Source: JAVVEG01 sp041751425 (GTDB lineage Bacteria; Pseudomonadota; Gammaproteobacteria; Pseudomonadales; Pseudohongiellaceae). From it: a DNA stretch of 64,000 nt. Numbering within the stretch: the first letter of the stretch is position 1; each line of letters opens with the position of its first letter. Below are positions 54,660-63,871 of the stretch, in pieces. The notes under the pieces are model-generated. The model made no database searches. It saw only the letters and a program-made list of their open reading frames with translations, and was not told the DNA's origin. The stretch covers positions 133,988-197,987 of the forward strand of contig JBGSXL010000029.1 in NCBI GenBank assembly GCA_041751425.1. The letters are read 5' to 3'. The position numbers and the translations under genes were made by a program.

Positions 54660-55774
54660 ATTAGTATTCCGGCAGCTATAGCAGAGCCTATTACACCAGC
54701 TACATTTGGGCCCATAGCATGCATAAGCAGGAAGTTGTGCGGGTTAGCTTCCATACCAAGCTTGTTCGCGACTCGGGCGGCCATTGGCACTGCGGAAACC
54801 CCTGCTGCGCCGATCAGAGGGTTAATCTTGCTACTGGAAAAGAGATTCATGAGCTTGGCCATTAGCACCCCGGCAGCCGTACCGATTCCAAAAGCCACCA
54901 TCCCTAAAGCAAGAATACCGAGAGTGCTGCTTACCAAAAATTCGTCGGCACTCAGTTTTGAGCCTACGGCAAGTCCCAGCAAGATTGTGACAATATTGAT
55001 CAATGTATTCTGTGCAGTTTTGGTCAACCTATCTACTACACCGCATTCTTTCATCAAATTGCCGAAGCAGAACATTCCAAGTAAAGGGGCCGCACTGGGA
55101 ACTGAAAGCGCAACCAGAACCAATAGTATCAATGGGAAAACAATCTTCTCTCGCTGCGAAACAATCCGCAGTTGAGTCATCTCAATCCTGCGTTCCTTTT
55201 CCGTTGTCAGCAAGCGCATAATGGGTGGTTGAATCAATGGTACGAGCGCCATGTAAGAGTAGGCCGCGACGGCAATAGCGCCTAGTAATTCCGGAGCCAA
55301 TACCCCGGCTACGTAAATCGCCGTTGGCCCATCTGCACCTCCTATGATGCCGATAGCGGCTGCTTGCTGTAAGCTAAAATCAAACCAGCCAATGTCTGTA
55401 AAAAACATGGCTCCGATTACCGTTGCAAAGATGCCAAACTGCGCGGCGGCTCCCAGTAGCAGCGTTTTCGGATTGGCGAGCAAAGGACCAAAATCAGTCA
55501 GCGCACCCACGCCAAGGAATATCAAAAGAGGAAATATCCCTGTCTCCAGACCCATCGCATAAAATTGCGCCAGAACACCATTGCCCGTCGCTATTTCAAC
55601 ACCAGGAATATTCGCAAGAATTCCCCCAAACCCAATAGGGACCAACAAAAGTGGTTCGAATTTTTTACTGATGGCCAAATATAGCAGTAGCATACCGACC
55701 AGGATCATCAAAGCCTGCTTTAGCTCTATCTGATATATTCCAGTTGACTGCCACAACTCTACCAATTGATCCAT
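54644..55774 (-). CDS. oadB: Na+-translocating oxaloacetate decarboxylase, beta subunit
   Basis: A 376-residue membrane protein with about nine to eleven helices. The conserved GVGALTDFGPLLANPKTLLLGAAAQ, GGADGPTAIYVAGVLAPEL and the C-terminal AAGVSAVPMAARV are the signatures of OadB/GcdB/MmdB. It moves two Na+ out as carboxybiotin is decarboxylated; the Asp in GGADGPT is the known ion-binding residue. It lies 5 bp after oadA. The pump points to a sodium-based economy, as in marine bacteria. Confidence 0.95.
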   Translation of the reverse strand: MDQLVELWQSTGIYQIELKQALMILVGMLLLYLAISKKFEPLLLVPIGFGGILANIPGVEIATGNGVLAQFYAMGLETGIFPLLIFLGVGALTDFGPLLANPKTLLLGAAAQFGIFATVIGAMFFTDIGWFDFSLQQAAAIGIIGGADGPTAIYVAGVLAPELLGAIAVAAYSYMALVPLIQPPIMRLLTTEKERRIEMTQLRIVSQREKIVFPLILLVLVALSVPSAAPLLGMFCFGNLMKECGVVDRLTKTAQNTLINIVTILLGLAVGSKLSADEFLVSSTLGILALGMVAFGIGTAAGVLMAKLMNLFSSSKINPLIGAAGVSAVPMAARVANKLGMEANPHNFLLMHAMGPNVAGVIGSAIAAGILIQIVG

Positions 55775-55779
55775 TTTTT

Positions 55780-57570
55780 TTACTCAAGAGTGATCAAAGT
55801 CTGACCAACAGTGACAGAATCCCCTTCAGAGACCTTGATATCCAGAACGTGACCTGCACGGCTGGTGCGAATTTCCGTTTCCATTTTCATAGCTTCAAGC
55901 ACAATCACAATATCTCCTGCAGCTACGCTCTGTCCTTTCTTCACAACTATTTTGAATAGTGTTCCAGAAAGTGGCGCTGTCACATCAAATGCTTCTGCAT
56001 CCGAAGCTCTCGCCTTGGGTTGTTGCACGGGAGCGGCTGAACTGGAATCCGTCACTTTTGCAAGTTCGCTTATCTCCCCGCCAGGAGTGACTTTCACAAC
56101 ATATGCTGTGCCATCCACCTCTACTGTAAAGACATCTGCTTCTTTACTATCTGCGTTGCTACTTTGTGCGACTTCCGCTGTAGGTACCGGCTCGAATGCT
56201 TCAGGATTATTTCTATTCTGCAAAAATTTCAGCGCGGGTTGTGGAAACAGTATGTAAGTGAGCGCATCATCTACATCGTTCTCCAGCGCAAACTTTTTTT
56301 CCTTTGCAATCGCGATGAGTTCTTTCTGTAGCCTTTCAAATTCAGGTTCCAGCATATCAGCTGGCCGGCATGTGATTGCTTTGCGCCCATCCAGAACGCG
56401 CTGTTGCAATTCTTGATTGATTGGAGCGGGGGTTGCGCCATATTCCCCTTTTAAAACACCTTCTGTCTCTTTGGTAATTGTTTTGTAGCGTTCACCCACG
56501 AGCACGTTTAACACTGCCTGGGTGCCAACTATTTGCGAGGTAGGGGTTACTAACGGGATGAAACCAAGGTCTTCTCGAACTTTCGGTATCTCTGCCAAAA
56601 CTTCGTCCATTCGATCAGTCGCGTTCTGCTCTCGCAATTGATTCTCAAGATTTGTAAGCATGCCACCTGGCACCTGAGCTACCAGAATCCTTGAGTCTAT
56701 TCCTTTTAATGAGCCTTCAAAGCGGGCATATTTCTTGCGAACCTCACGAAAATAGCTGGCAATCTCCTCCAGTAGAACGATATCCAAACCAGTTGCCCTT
56801 TCTGTCGACTCAAGCATCGCCACCATGGATTCTGTCGGAGTATGACCGTATGTGAGACTCATCGATGAAATCGCTGTATCCAGATTATCGATACCTGCTT
56901 CGGCAGCTTTCAAGTAGGTGGCTGTGGACATACCAGTAGTGGCATGACACTGCATATGAATGGGTAGTTTTACCGTTTGTTTTAGGCGTGTAATCAGATC
57001 GAAAGCAACGTAAGGTGCAAGCAAGCCAGCCATGTCTTTGATACACAGAGAATCTGCGCCCATATCTTCTATTTGACGCGCCATATCCAGCCAACTATCA
57101 ATGGTGTGGACGGGGCTTACCGTGTAAGAGAGCGTGCCTTGCGCATGCTTACCCTGTTTTTTTACAGCTTTTATGGCGGTTTCCAAATTACGATAATCAT
57201 TCATCGCATCGAAAACGCGGAAAACGTCTACACCATTAAATGCTGCACGCTCAACGAACTTTTCTACTACATCGTCAGCATAATGGCGATAACCCAGAAT
57301 ATTCTGGCCACGAAGCAGCATTTGCTGCGGTGTATTCGGTATGGCTTTTTTCAGCTCCCGGATACGATCCCACGGATCTTCGCCTAGATAGCGTATACAG
57401 GCATCAAAGGTTGCTCCGCCCCAAGATTCCAACGCCCAAAAGCCAACTTTATCGAGTTTGTCAGCAATGGGCAGCATGTCATCAATCCGCATGCGAGTCG
57501 CCAACAATGACTGGTGCGCATCACGTAATATGACATCGGTTATGGCAAGAGGTTTTTTATTATTACTCAT
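55780..57570 (-). CDS. oadA: Oxaloacetate decarboxylase, alpha subunit
   Basis: A 596-residue biotin protein. The carboxyltransferase domain (1-450) has ITDVILRDAHQSLLATRMR, GGATFDACIRYLGEDPW and metal ligands in the HMQCHATTGMS segment. A PYC_OADA assembly domain and an Ala/Pro linker come next, then a biotinyl domain with EAMKMETEI (biotinylated Lys near 562). Biotin is carboxylated from oxaloacetate and decarboxylated by OadB. Pyruvate carboxylase subunit B looks similar, but oadG and oadB on both sides settle the call. Confidence 0.96.
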   Translation of the reverse strand: MSNNKKPLAITDVILRDAHQSLLATRMRIDDMLPIADKLDKVGFWALESWGGATFDACIRYLGEDPWDRIRELKKAIPNTPQQMLLRGQNILGYRHYADDVVEKFVERAAFNGVDVFRVFDAMNDYRNLETAIKAVKKQGKHAQGTLSYTVSPVHTIDSWLDMARQIEDMGADSLCIKDMAGLLAPYVAFDLITRLKQTVKLPIHMQCHATTGMSTATYLKAAEAGIDNLDTAISSMSLTYGHTPTESMVAMLESTERATGLDIVLLEEIASYFREVRKKYARFEGSLKGIDSRILVAQVPGGMLTNLENQLREQNATDRMDEVLAEIPKVREDLGFIPLVTPTSQIVGTQAVLNVLVGERYKTITKETEGVLKGEYGATPAPINQELQQRVLDGRKAITCRPADMLEPEFERLQKELIAIAKEKKFALENDVDDALTYILFPQPALKFLQNRNNPEAFEPVPTAEVAQSSNADSKEADVFTVEVDGTAYVVKVTPGGEISELAKVTDSSSAAPVQQPKARASDAEAFDVTAPLSGTLFKIVVKKGQSVAAGDIVIVLEAMKMETEIRTSRAGHVLDIKVSEGDSVTVGQTLITLE

Positions 57571-57633
57571 TCGTACCGCGCCTATTCTGAAGGGTTCTTA
57601 CTGAAGTCTAACAGACTTCATAGGAGTTAATTT

Positions 57634-57918
57634 TTACGGATGCTGGGATCTGTACACTCGCACGGCTTCGGCTATAACAGCCTTTATGTGCGGGGCATCT
57701 ATATCAGTTGGGTTATCGGGAGACGATTTGTCGTGACTTTGTGAATTTACGTTGCCAATGCTATGCAGCCCTGAGCCCTTCTCCAGACCAAGTATGATTT
57801 TAGACATACTCATAGTAACAAGTATGAGCAGGGACAGAAATACAATGACGGTTCCCATGCCATATAGTGTGAGATTCAAACCTTGTGCAATTGCTCCAGT
57901 CAAAGTGCCGCCCGCCAT
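57634..57918 (-). CDS. oadG: Oxaloacetate decarboxylase, gamma subunit
   Basis: A 94-residue protein with one membrane helix (LTLYGMGTVIVFLSLLILVTMSM) and a soluble tail. Preceding AIAQGLNLTLYGMG is typical of OadG. It joins alpha and beta subunits and holds zinc through C-terminal histidines; here the tail has SHDK, APHIK and SQHP. It is the first gene of oadG-oadA-oadB. Confidence 0.88.
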   Translation of the reverse strand: MAGGTLTGAIAQGLNLTLYGMGTVIVFLSLLILVTMSMSKIILGLEKGSGLHSIGNVNSQSHDKSSPDNPTDIDAPHIKAVIAEAVRVYRSQHP

Positions 57919-58033
57919 TATGGTGAAACTAAAGTGCGGATCATACTAAAATACTGAGGGAGAATCTAACCGGATTGGATGATTAATTGACAGGGATAAA
58001 AACAACAATTGGCTGACCAGCAGTTCTCAAGAT

Positions 58034-58471
58034 TTACCAGCAGTCGGCCGGTGCTTTTAGTCCGGAGGGATTGGCAGCACTAACAGTTAGAGTCATCGAG
58101 GCGCACTCCGTATCAGCCGCTTGACCTCCAACAGGTGTAGCTACAATTGTGTAAGCATTGCCCGTCGCGCTGTTAGCCTGAATAGCAAGTGTGTAAAAAC
58201 CCTCGCGACTGGCGCTTGCTGCATTGACTGTACTCAGTGCTGCGCTGGCTCCGCAAGTATTGGCATTACCCAGGGCCTGTGCATAGAACGGACAATTACC
58301 GCGAAAGCCCTGCTGTGCCAACTGAATGGAAAGCACTGCAGCCATAGCATCTGCCCGGCGAGTCTTGCGTACGCTATCCTGATAAGAGGGGTACGCCACC
58401 ACCGCCAGCAACCCAACGATGGCAACGACTATGAGCAATTCGACCAGCGTAAACCCGTTATTCTTATTCAT
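58034..58471 (-). CDS. pilE: Type IV pilin-like protein (PilE)
   Basis: A 145-residue prepilin with the leader MNKNNG, cleavage before Phe7, Glu at +5 and helix FTLVELLIVVAIVGLLAVVAYPSYQDSVRKTRRADAM. Two Cys pairs (about 83/94 and near the end DTECAS...ADCW) would make disulfide loops. The position at the end of the minor pilin run points to PilE in the minor-pilin sense, used to start pilus assembly, rather than the main pilin. PilV is 19 bp upstream. Confidence 0.88.
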   Translation of the reverse strand: MNKNNGFTLVELLIVVAIVGLLAVVAYPSYQDSVRKTRRADAMAAVLSIQLAQQGFRGNCPFYAQALGNANTCGASAALSTVNAASASREGFYTLAIQANSATGNAYTIVATPVGGQAADTECASMTLTVSAANPSGLKAPADCW

Positions 58472-58489
58472 GTAACGTATAGTACCGTT

Positions 58490-60457
58490 CTATGGACATT
58501 GTCCCGCGTTATTACGCATGGAGAGATTAAGCGTAGTATAACCGGGCGCGATTCCGGTGAGTGTCACGACTCCATTATTCGAATCGCACAATACGCCGCC
58601 ACTACGACCAAAAGTAATCGTCCCATCCCAAGTGCCGTCAATAGCGCCTGTAACACAACTATAGGCGAGCCCTCCGGTCTCCACAGTGCAAACACCCCCG
58701 TCACTTAGCGTAGCGCTGGTCAAATAGCGATTGTTAGCATTGGAGGTATTCACAGAACCAGATATTACGGCAAATGCTCCCGGTGAACAATTGTTGAAAT
58801 TATTACCCGTGCTGTTGCCAGAGATGGTGGCAAATGAAATTTGATTGGGGCTACAGCTCATACCGCTGGCGTCATAAGTTACACGCACAAATCCATTCCA
58901 GCCATTCCCCCAATCAAATACATCACATTCGTAGTTACCTACAAAACTGTTTCCGTTATGGGCAAACGACCCCACCAGACAATTGCCTACTCCGTCTGAG
59001 GTTAATGCATTGACACTTGCCACCAGTGCGTTGTTTGCTGCACTGACTGGCGCCGTGACTGAGATGGAACCGCTGACAACGTGACGCTTGGAAGGAGGAT
59101 TGGTAGGATCGAATGGGCAATGACTCTGATTTCCGAAGATTGCGGCATCATAGTCATCCAGATAGTCAGGGTTCAGGCAAACAAAATCCCGTGGCAAACC
59201 GGTAAAGAGATCACCAGCAGTTCCATCTATATTCGCGTCCCCTCTGGTCATCACTCCCTGAGTTTGACAATTTGTACCCGCTGTCAGGTTTTGTTGCATA
59301 GATCCGATCACGAAATCATGTCCACTCTGCTCGGTATTGGGTACTGGCAGTTCGGTCGAATCGGCAATACCATGGCTGTAGTACCGGATCAGAGTACCTC
59401 CGTCACCATCGCTGATTTCTTCCTTGCCGCTGGCATTGACATTATTGTGCTTATACAACATTCCTCGGTAGGCACGACGAGCTGCTATAATTGGAGCCTC
59501 CCAGGGCTCAGCAGATATCGGGTTTCCCTGACATATCTTGTCAGATTGAGAGAGGCCACCCGCGAGCAGGATTCCTACATTACCGTGCCAGCCACCACCG
59601 ATATAGCAGGTGTAATCAAAGTATTTGTAATCGCCACCTGGTGTTGTGAGTGCAGTGACTGTGTTGTTAGTCACGGTATGGGTCTGTCCTCCGGATACAT
59701 AATACCTCGCACAAAAGGCCGCATCTGAAGCCAGCACATAAACTTCACCCGGGTCCAGACTCCCCTGCGAAGAATCATCTATATATATTTTTCCTTTTAT
59801 TTTCACAAAATCAATGCATTCACCATCTTCTGTCTGACATGCATTAGCCAGTGTCAGCACGATCTGGTCGTCAGATACGAGCATCAAATCCGTACCACCA
59901 TCCATATATAGCGCAGTGCCGTCACCGTTTGAGGTAGTTGCTGCGCCTTCAGGTAACTCACCCTCGCCCAATCTGGCTCTTCCTGTCGGAGCATTGACGA
60001 GCGGCGGAGCACTCTCCCTGACTGTATCTCCGATAGTACGTGGTGAAACAAAGCCTAGTTGCGTTGCCAGACTGATATTGTTTGCCTGAGTGTCTGCAGA
60101 ACTCCAGGCCACTGCAACTACGATATTCTTCTGCTCTCCGGTTGTAGTGATACTTTCGGTTCTGGTAAATGCAGCAGTAACACCAGAAAAATTTGTACTG
60201 TTCACAAACCCACCGGTATCAGCATACAAAGCATCGAATGCGGTCAGCGTGTCAGCAGTATCTGTATAGTTTCGCATCTCTTCGATGCGTGACTGTGCAA
60301 TCGCGTAGGCTTCAGAGCGAGACTTGTTATCCTGGCTTTGTTTGCCCACATTTCCCTGGAAAGCTGCAACACCCAGAATTCCCACAGCCAGTACACCCAG
60401 CGTAATGAGAATTTCGACCATGCCAAAACCTTTATGTATTCTGTAATTTTTATTCAT
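58490..60457 (-). CDS. pilV: PilV-type minor pilin with a very large C-terminal region
   Basis: A 655-residue protein where PilV relatives are usually 150-250. The leader MNKNYRIHKG is cut before Phe11, Glu at +5, helix GMVEILITLGVLAVGILGVAAF. The first 150 residues fit PilV (AIAQSRIEEMRNYTDT). A further 500 residues are Cys-rich and beta-like: residues 205-450 with SDDQIVLTLANACQTEDGECIDF and GWHGNVGILLAGGL, then two tandem repeats (about 462-560 and 563-650), each starting VSGSI/ISGSV. Probably a tip adhesin-like pilin. ATG 60457 is 17 bp after pilX; the upstream Met at 60490 would precede the leader. Confidence 0.85.
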   Translation of the reverse strand: MNKNYRIHKGFGMVEILITLGVLAVGILGVAAFQGNVGKQSQDNKSRSEAYAIAQSRIEEMRNYTDTADTLTAFDALYADTGGFVNSTNFSGVTAAFTRTESITTTGEQKNIVVAVAWSSADTQANNISLATQLGFVSPRTIGDTVRESAPPLVNAPTGRARLGEGELPEGAATTSNGDGTALYMDGGTDLMLVSDDQIVLTLANACQTEDGECIDFVKIKGKIYIDDSSQGSLDPGEVYVLASDAAFCARYYVSGGQTHTVTNNTVTALTTPGGDYKYFDYTCYIGGGWHGNVGILLAGGLSQSDKICQGNPISAEPWEAPIIAARRAYRGMLYKHNNVNASGKEEISDGDGGTLIRYYSHGIADSTELPVPNTEQSGHDFVIGSMQQNLTAGTNCQTQGVMTRGDANIDGTAGDLFTGLPRDFVCLNPDYLDDYDAAIFGNQSHCPFDPTNPPSKRHVVSGSISVTAPVSAANNALVASVNALTSDGVGNCLVGSFAHNGNSFVGNYECDVFDWGNGWNGFVRVTYDASGMSCSPNQISFATISGNSTGNNFNNCSPGAFAVISGSVNTSNANNRYLTSATLSDGGVCTVETGGLAYSCVTGAIDGTWDGTITFGRSGGVLCDSNNGVVTLTGIAPGYTTLNLSMRNNAGQCP

Positions 60458-60474
60458 GATTACTCCTGCGTAGA

Positions 60475-61680
60475 TCAGAAATCTCTCCATGTTCCTGCAG
60501 AACCGGTAGTGGCACCGGCAAACCGGGTTCCCGCAAGTACAGCTGATGAATACCAGATATCAAAGTTGCCACCGGCGCTACTGGCCATATCACCGCCGAC
60601 CACCATAGCTCCATAAACTGTAGTATTTCCAGTCAAGGACACATTACCTGTTATGTAAAGAATGCCATAAATCTTAGGCGTTCCCTGGAATGAAGCGTCA
60701 CCATTAACTATGACAATCGAAGGCTTGGTATTAGCCGCCGTACATTGATTGTTTCCAGGAACATGGACAGTACAACCTACGGTTACGCTATTGAAGTTGG
60801 TATTCCCTTCTATCCAGACCACCTCGTGGGTTGCCAGATGCACGTCTGTACCTAGATTGGCTGGTATCGTATCCACAGTTACCATGGACGCTCTATACGC
60901 TGACGGCGACATGCCAAAATAATTTCGAAATAATTCATCCGGTGTAAGTGCAGCAAGACTCGAGTCGTTTTCGATTACATCCACACCAAGCGCGGTTCGA
61001 TTGGAGGAGGAAATCAGCGCACATGTCATGGACACATCCATGCAGGCTGGATAACCGGGGCTTCCCATATCGGGAATCTGCGTGGTGGTCGCATTATTTG
61101 ACCCCAGATCCACATTAGAACCACTCCAGATAGTACTGTGACCTTCCGGATTGTAAACCTTTGCGGAACCCGAAATAATGGCTCCGCTACGGGTGGTCAT
61201 TGGGTTTTGCGGCGAATTCGGCAACGGATTGATATTAACCAATGTATAGCTGATGGTGCGAGTTGCGGAAAAATCATCACTGAATCCTTGTGACGTGATG
61301 CTTATAGGTGTCAGGTCTCCCCCAGACAAATCGACAGTGGTCACTGTCACCGATCCACTACCTATATCTGCCGAATTACTGTCGCCTATTCCATCATTAT
61401 TCGTATCGAATATCGGATCAATAATGAGGTTACCATCGCGATCCGGGTCTTGTTTCAGATACGTCAGCGCGGCATTTATCCCGGCTTCGGCAGCCTCAAA
61501 AGCTTGCTTGGCACGAGAGTCATTACTGACAACGCGCTGTTCCAGTAGAATGGTGCTCGCCACATTGAAAACAACCAACGTACTGAGCATTAAAATACCC
61601 AGCGACACAGCCATAGTGATGAAACCATTCTGGCGACCACTGTGTATCATTTGTCTGTGCGTTTTCGTTGAACTCATCAT
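60475..61680 (-). CDS. pilX: PilX-type minor pilin
   Basis: A 401-residue protein with a prepilin leader (RQNGFITMAVSLGILMLSTLVVFNV) and the PilX/PilX_N pattern SRAKQAFEAAEAGINAALTYL. There is no Glu at +5, as in other PilX proteins. Most of the rest (180-400) is a beta-like region with many short repeats around parallel strands (NLGTDVHLATHEVVWIEGN, FQGTPKIYGILYITGNVSLTGNTTVYGAMVVGGD), longer than the usual 170-200 residues. Its ATG overlaps the pilW stop by 4 bp. Confidence 0.85.
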   Translation of the reverse strand: MMSSTKTHRQMIHSGRQNGFITMAVSLGILMLSTLVVFNVASTILLEQRVVSNDSRAKQAFEAAEAGINAALTYLKQDPDRDGNLIIDPIFDTNNDGIGDSNSADIGSGSVTVTTVDLSGGDLTPISITSQGFSDDFSATRTISYTLVNINPLPNSPQNPMTTRSGAIISGSAKVYNPEGHSTIWSGSNVDLGSNNATTTQIPDMGSPGYPACMDVSMTCALISSSNRTALGVDVIENDSSLAALTPDELFRNYFGMSPSAYRASMVTVDTIPANLGTDVHLATHEVVWIEGNTNFNSVTVGCTVHVPGNNQCTAANTKPSIVIVNGDASFQGTPKIYGILYITGNVSLTGNTTVYGAMVVGGDMASSAGGNFDIWYSSAVLAGTRFAGATTGSAGTWRDF

Positions 61681-62459
61681 CGCACCCTGACCAATTCGTT
61701 ACGTACTCTAATTATCTGTGACTGGGTCACACGGACAAAGGAATCTTCAACCAGCGTCCCTGTCACGGTAATCCGAACTTGGCGAGTTTCCACTGTCACA
61801 TCTCCGCTGGCTGCAACAGGTAAGGGGACCCTATAGCAGTCTATTTCCTCGGGGTTGTCGATGACGCCGTTTGCATCATTGTCTACTTCATCGGGTTCTC
61901 TCGTATTGATACACACGGAGTCCACCAGATCGAAATTCAAGCTCGTGACGGTGACATGGGCACTATCCGTCAAATCCTCCCAGGTATTACCGATTGCCGC
62001 ACAGGTAGCGTTACTACCAGGAGTGCCAGATGTACGCATCTGTACGACACCATTATTCAACCTGTATCCCATTAATTCGTTAGCATTCACTGTGCCGTCC
62101 ATATTGAGATCGTATGCAAATACGATGCACGTTCCATTGCCTGTAACGCCAGCAGCATTATTTCCAGTCGCGGAATCGAAAACTGTCAGAGCCGTTTGAC
62201 CTACAACATTGAAAGGATTATTCAACGGCTCTGATGAAGCAGCAAGTGCGCCCCAATAACCCGCTCGTCGGATATCATTTGCCATAAGGCTCATCATTGT
62301 TGTCATCTCATGATTCAATTTACTTGCTGCCATGGTATTCATGGTGCTAGTGGATGTAGCGACATAACCAACAAGAACCGCACTGATTACACCTAAACTT
62401 AGGGTCGTTGAAATCAGAAGTTCTGTCAGGGTGAACCCTGCTTGTCTATTGTTGTACAT
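61677..62459 (-). CDS. pilW: PilW-type minor pilin
   Basis: A 260-residue prepilin. Leader MYNNRQAG, Phe9, Glu at +5: FTLTELLISTTLSLGVISAVLVGYV. The N-terminal part (SKLNHEMTTMMSLMANDIRRAGYWG) matches PilW, and a Cys pair is seen in VCINTREPDEVDNDANGVIDNPEEIDCYRV, with a short acidic, possibly calcium-binding, loop. Start ATG 62459 lies 2 bp after the fimT stop; an upstream Met at 62510 is not needed. Confidence 0.87.
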   Translation of the reverse strand: MYNNRQAGFTLTELLISTTLSLGVISAVLVGYVATSTSTMNTMAASKLNHEMTTMMSLMANDIRRAGYWGALAASSEPLNNPFNVVGQTALTVFDSATGNNAAGVTGNGTCIVFAYDLNMDGTVNANELMGYRLNNGVVQMRTSGTPGSNATCAAIGNTWEDLTDSAHVTVTSLNFDLVDSVCINTREPDEVDNDANGVIDNPEEIDCYRVPLPVAASGDVTVETRQVRITVTGTLVEDSFVRVTQSQIIRVRNELVRVR

Positions 62460-62461
62460 AC

Positions 62462-63082
62462 TCAACAACCTGTACTGCTGTATTTTCCGGCAGAACCGTT
62501 CGGAGAACACAAGCTAGTTCTTCCTAGCTGACTTGTTTTTATTCGCAACTGATTACCATTTTGGATTTGAAAATCCATTTGCCCTGAAGTTGCCGTGCCG
62601 CGCACCGGGTCAAAAGTGATTTGTGTATTGCCACTCGAAAAATTACTGATACTCATCGATACACCTGGATAATCGGCGCTGCTAAAACGCATCAAAACCA
62701 AATCCGCGCTATCGACACTACCATCCCCAGGATCGACTACGCCGTCGCCATCATCCATAACGATTACGCAGGCATTAGTCGTTGTCGGTACAGTTACTGT
62801 CAGATCGCAAAGGCTGCTCACCGTGCTGACACCATACACCCAGTTTGTGGTGTCATTGGCCGAAAAATTCACATATCCGGCGATGTTTCTCGAGATGGCT
62901 TCCGAGCGTGCCTGTTGTATATGTCCATAAATCTGCTCTGCGGCCCCTATCAGTCGCTGCGTCTCTCTGAAGTCCGAAAAATTTGGAATTGAAACGCTGA
63001 GAATAATGGACAATATAGCCATCGTTATCAGCAATTCCAGCATTGTCAGGCCTGAGCAGTTGTTTTTCTGTATTTGCCGCAT
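62462..63082 (-). CDS. fimT: FimT/GspH-type pseudopilin
   Basis: A 206-residue prepilin: leader MRQIQKNNCSG, Leu12, Glu at +5, LTMLELLITMAILSIILSVSIPNFSDF, then GHIQQARSEAISRNIAGYVNFS, typical of FimT/GspH. The C-terminal QNGNQLRIKTSQLGRTSLCSPNGSAGKYSSTGC has a terminal Cys pair. FimT binds DNA in some natural transformation systems; here only the family fit is claimed. First gene of the minor pilin operon, 217 bp downstream of a consensus-like promoter. Confidence 0.88.
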   Translation of the reverse strand: MRQIQKNNCSGLTMLELLITMAILSIILSVSIPNFSDFRETQRLIGAAEQIYGHIQQARSEAISRNIAGYVNFSANDTTNWVYGVSTVSSLCDLTVTVPTTTNACVIVMDDGDGVVDPGDGSVDSADLVLMRFSSADYPGVSMSISNFSSGNTQITFDPVRGTATSGQMDFQIQNGNQLRIKTSQLGRTSLCSPNGSAGKYSSTGC

Positions 63083-63298
63083 AACTGTTCGCCTGGTTTC
63101 TCTAAAAGTCCACAAAGCTTCCTGTTTTCATCAACCGACTGCGTTGGACACAGTGCGATCAGTCAAAACACAGCGTTGGAACGGCAATCGGCAGCGTAAG
63201 AGTAGGAGGATCTGTGCCTCACTAATGTGATTTGCGTAGCGCTTTCTATATCCACATAAAGTAAATCAATAAGTTCTGTGACACAGCTCACGTGGAAA

Positions 63299-63327
63299 AT
63301 CATGTATTACCCCGTCATGCTTGTCAA
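63299..63327 (-). promoter_or_regulatory. Promoter of the minor pilin operon
   Basis: Minus strand: TTGACA (63327-63322), 17-bp spacer, CATGAT (63304-63299; four of six). The leader would be about 210 nt. The rest of the 350-bp gap between fimT and the 5S terminator (63116-63465) shows no gene or RNA I can name. Confidence 0.5.
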
Positions 63328-63465
63328 CGTATACTCCACTCCGCCAGCAAGAGCCTGATAAGGCGCGCCAGCGGTGGTCAGTTCAACTCAGGTCTTTGAG
63401 CTTTTCCGCCTTCTTTGGCGGTCGCCCAACGGAAAGTGTCAGGTCCCTCCGGCTTTTCCGCGACC

Positions 63466-63503
63466 AAAAAAAAATCCCCGCGCTCAGAGAACACGGGGAT
63501 TTT
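63466..63503 (-). terminator. Intrinsic terminator of the rRNA operon
   Basis: Minus strand: AAATCCCCGTG pairs with CGCGGGGATTT (10-11 bp, 9-nt loop) followed by nine T. It lies 11 bp after the 5S 3' end and closes the operon. Confidence 0.93.
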
Positions 63504-63513
63504 CCTTATTTAG

Positions 63514-63633
63514 ATGCCTGACAATGACCTACTCTCACATGGGGAGACCCCACACTACCATCGGCGCTGAGCACTTTCACTTCTGAGTTCGAGATGGGAT
63601 CAGGTGGTTCACACTCGCTATGGTCGTCAGGCA
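63514..63633 (-). rRNA. rrf: 5S ribosomal RNA
   Basis: 120 nt starting TGCCTGACGACCATAGCG and ending CAGGCAT, with the conserved CGAACTCAGAAGTGAAA and GCGCCGATGGTAGTG segments. The two ends pair to form helix I. It is followed by a terminator and has no tRNA after it. Confidence 0.97.
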
Positions 63634-63706
63634 ATTCTGCTGGTGGTGCCGGCCCATCTGGACCCACACCGCCTTGACTTTTCACAATCGTCCGTCTTCC
63701 GTCTTC

Positions 63707-63723
63707 GTTGCGCTGCGCGCAAC
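63707..63723 (-). other. Stem-loop in the 23S-5S spacer
   Basis: GTTGCGC, loop TGC, GCGCAAC: perfect 7-bp stem. Probably part of the rRNA precursor and a processing or stability element. Confidence 0.45.
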
Positions 63724-63830
63724 TTCGACGTGACTTCGTCGTGATTTTGACGTGATTCTGCTGGTTTATATACAAAGCTTACATGCGTTTACAATCTGTA
63801 GTTACTCTCATCAGGACCCGTCTCGTCGAA

Positions 63831-63847
63831 GCAGCGCCACGCGCTGC
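63831..63847 (-). other. Second stem-loop in the 23S-5S spacer
   Basis: GCAGCGC, loop CAC, GCGCTGC: perfect 7-bp stem, 25 bp from the 23S 3' end. The spacer (63634-63871, 238 bp) holds no tRNA. Confidence 0.45.
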
Positions 63848-63871
63848 GAAGTCGGAAAGAATCTGTGATTA

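Noticed and set aside
59081..59728. Plus-strand frame of 215 residues inside pilV
   Set aside because: Antisense to a prepilin gene with an intact leader; no start context.
63634..63871. tRNA gene in the 23S-5S spacer
   Set aside because: No cloverleaf or GTTCRANNC arm is seen; only two short GC-rich hairpins.
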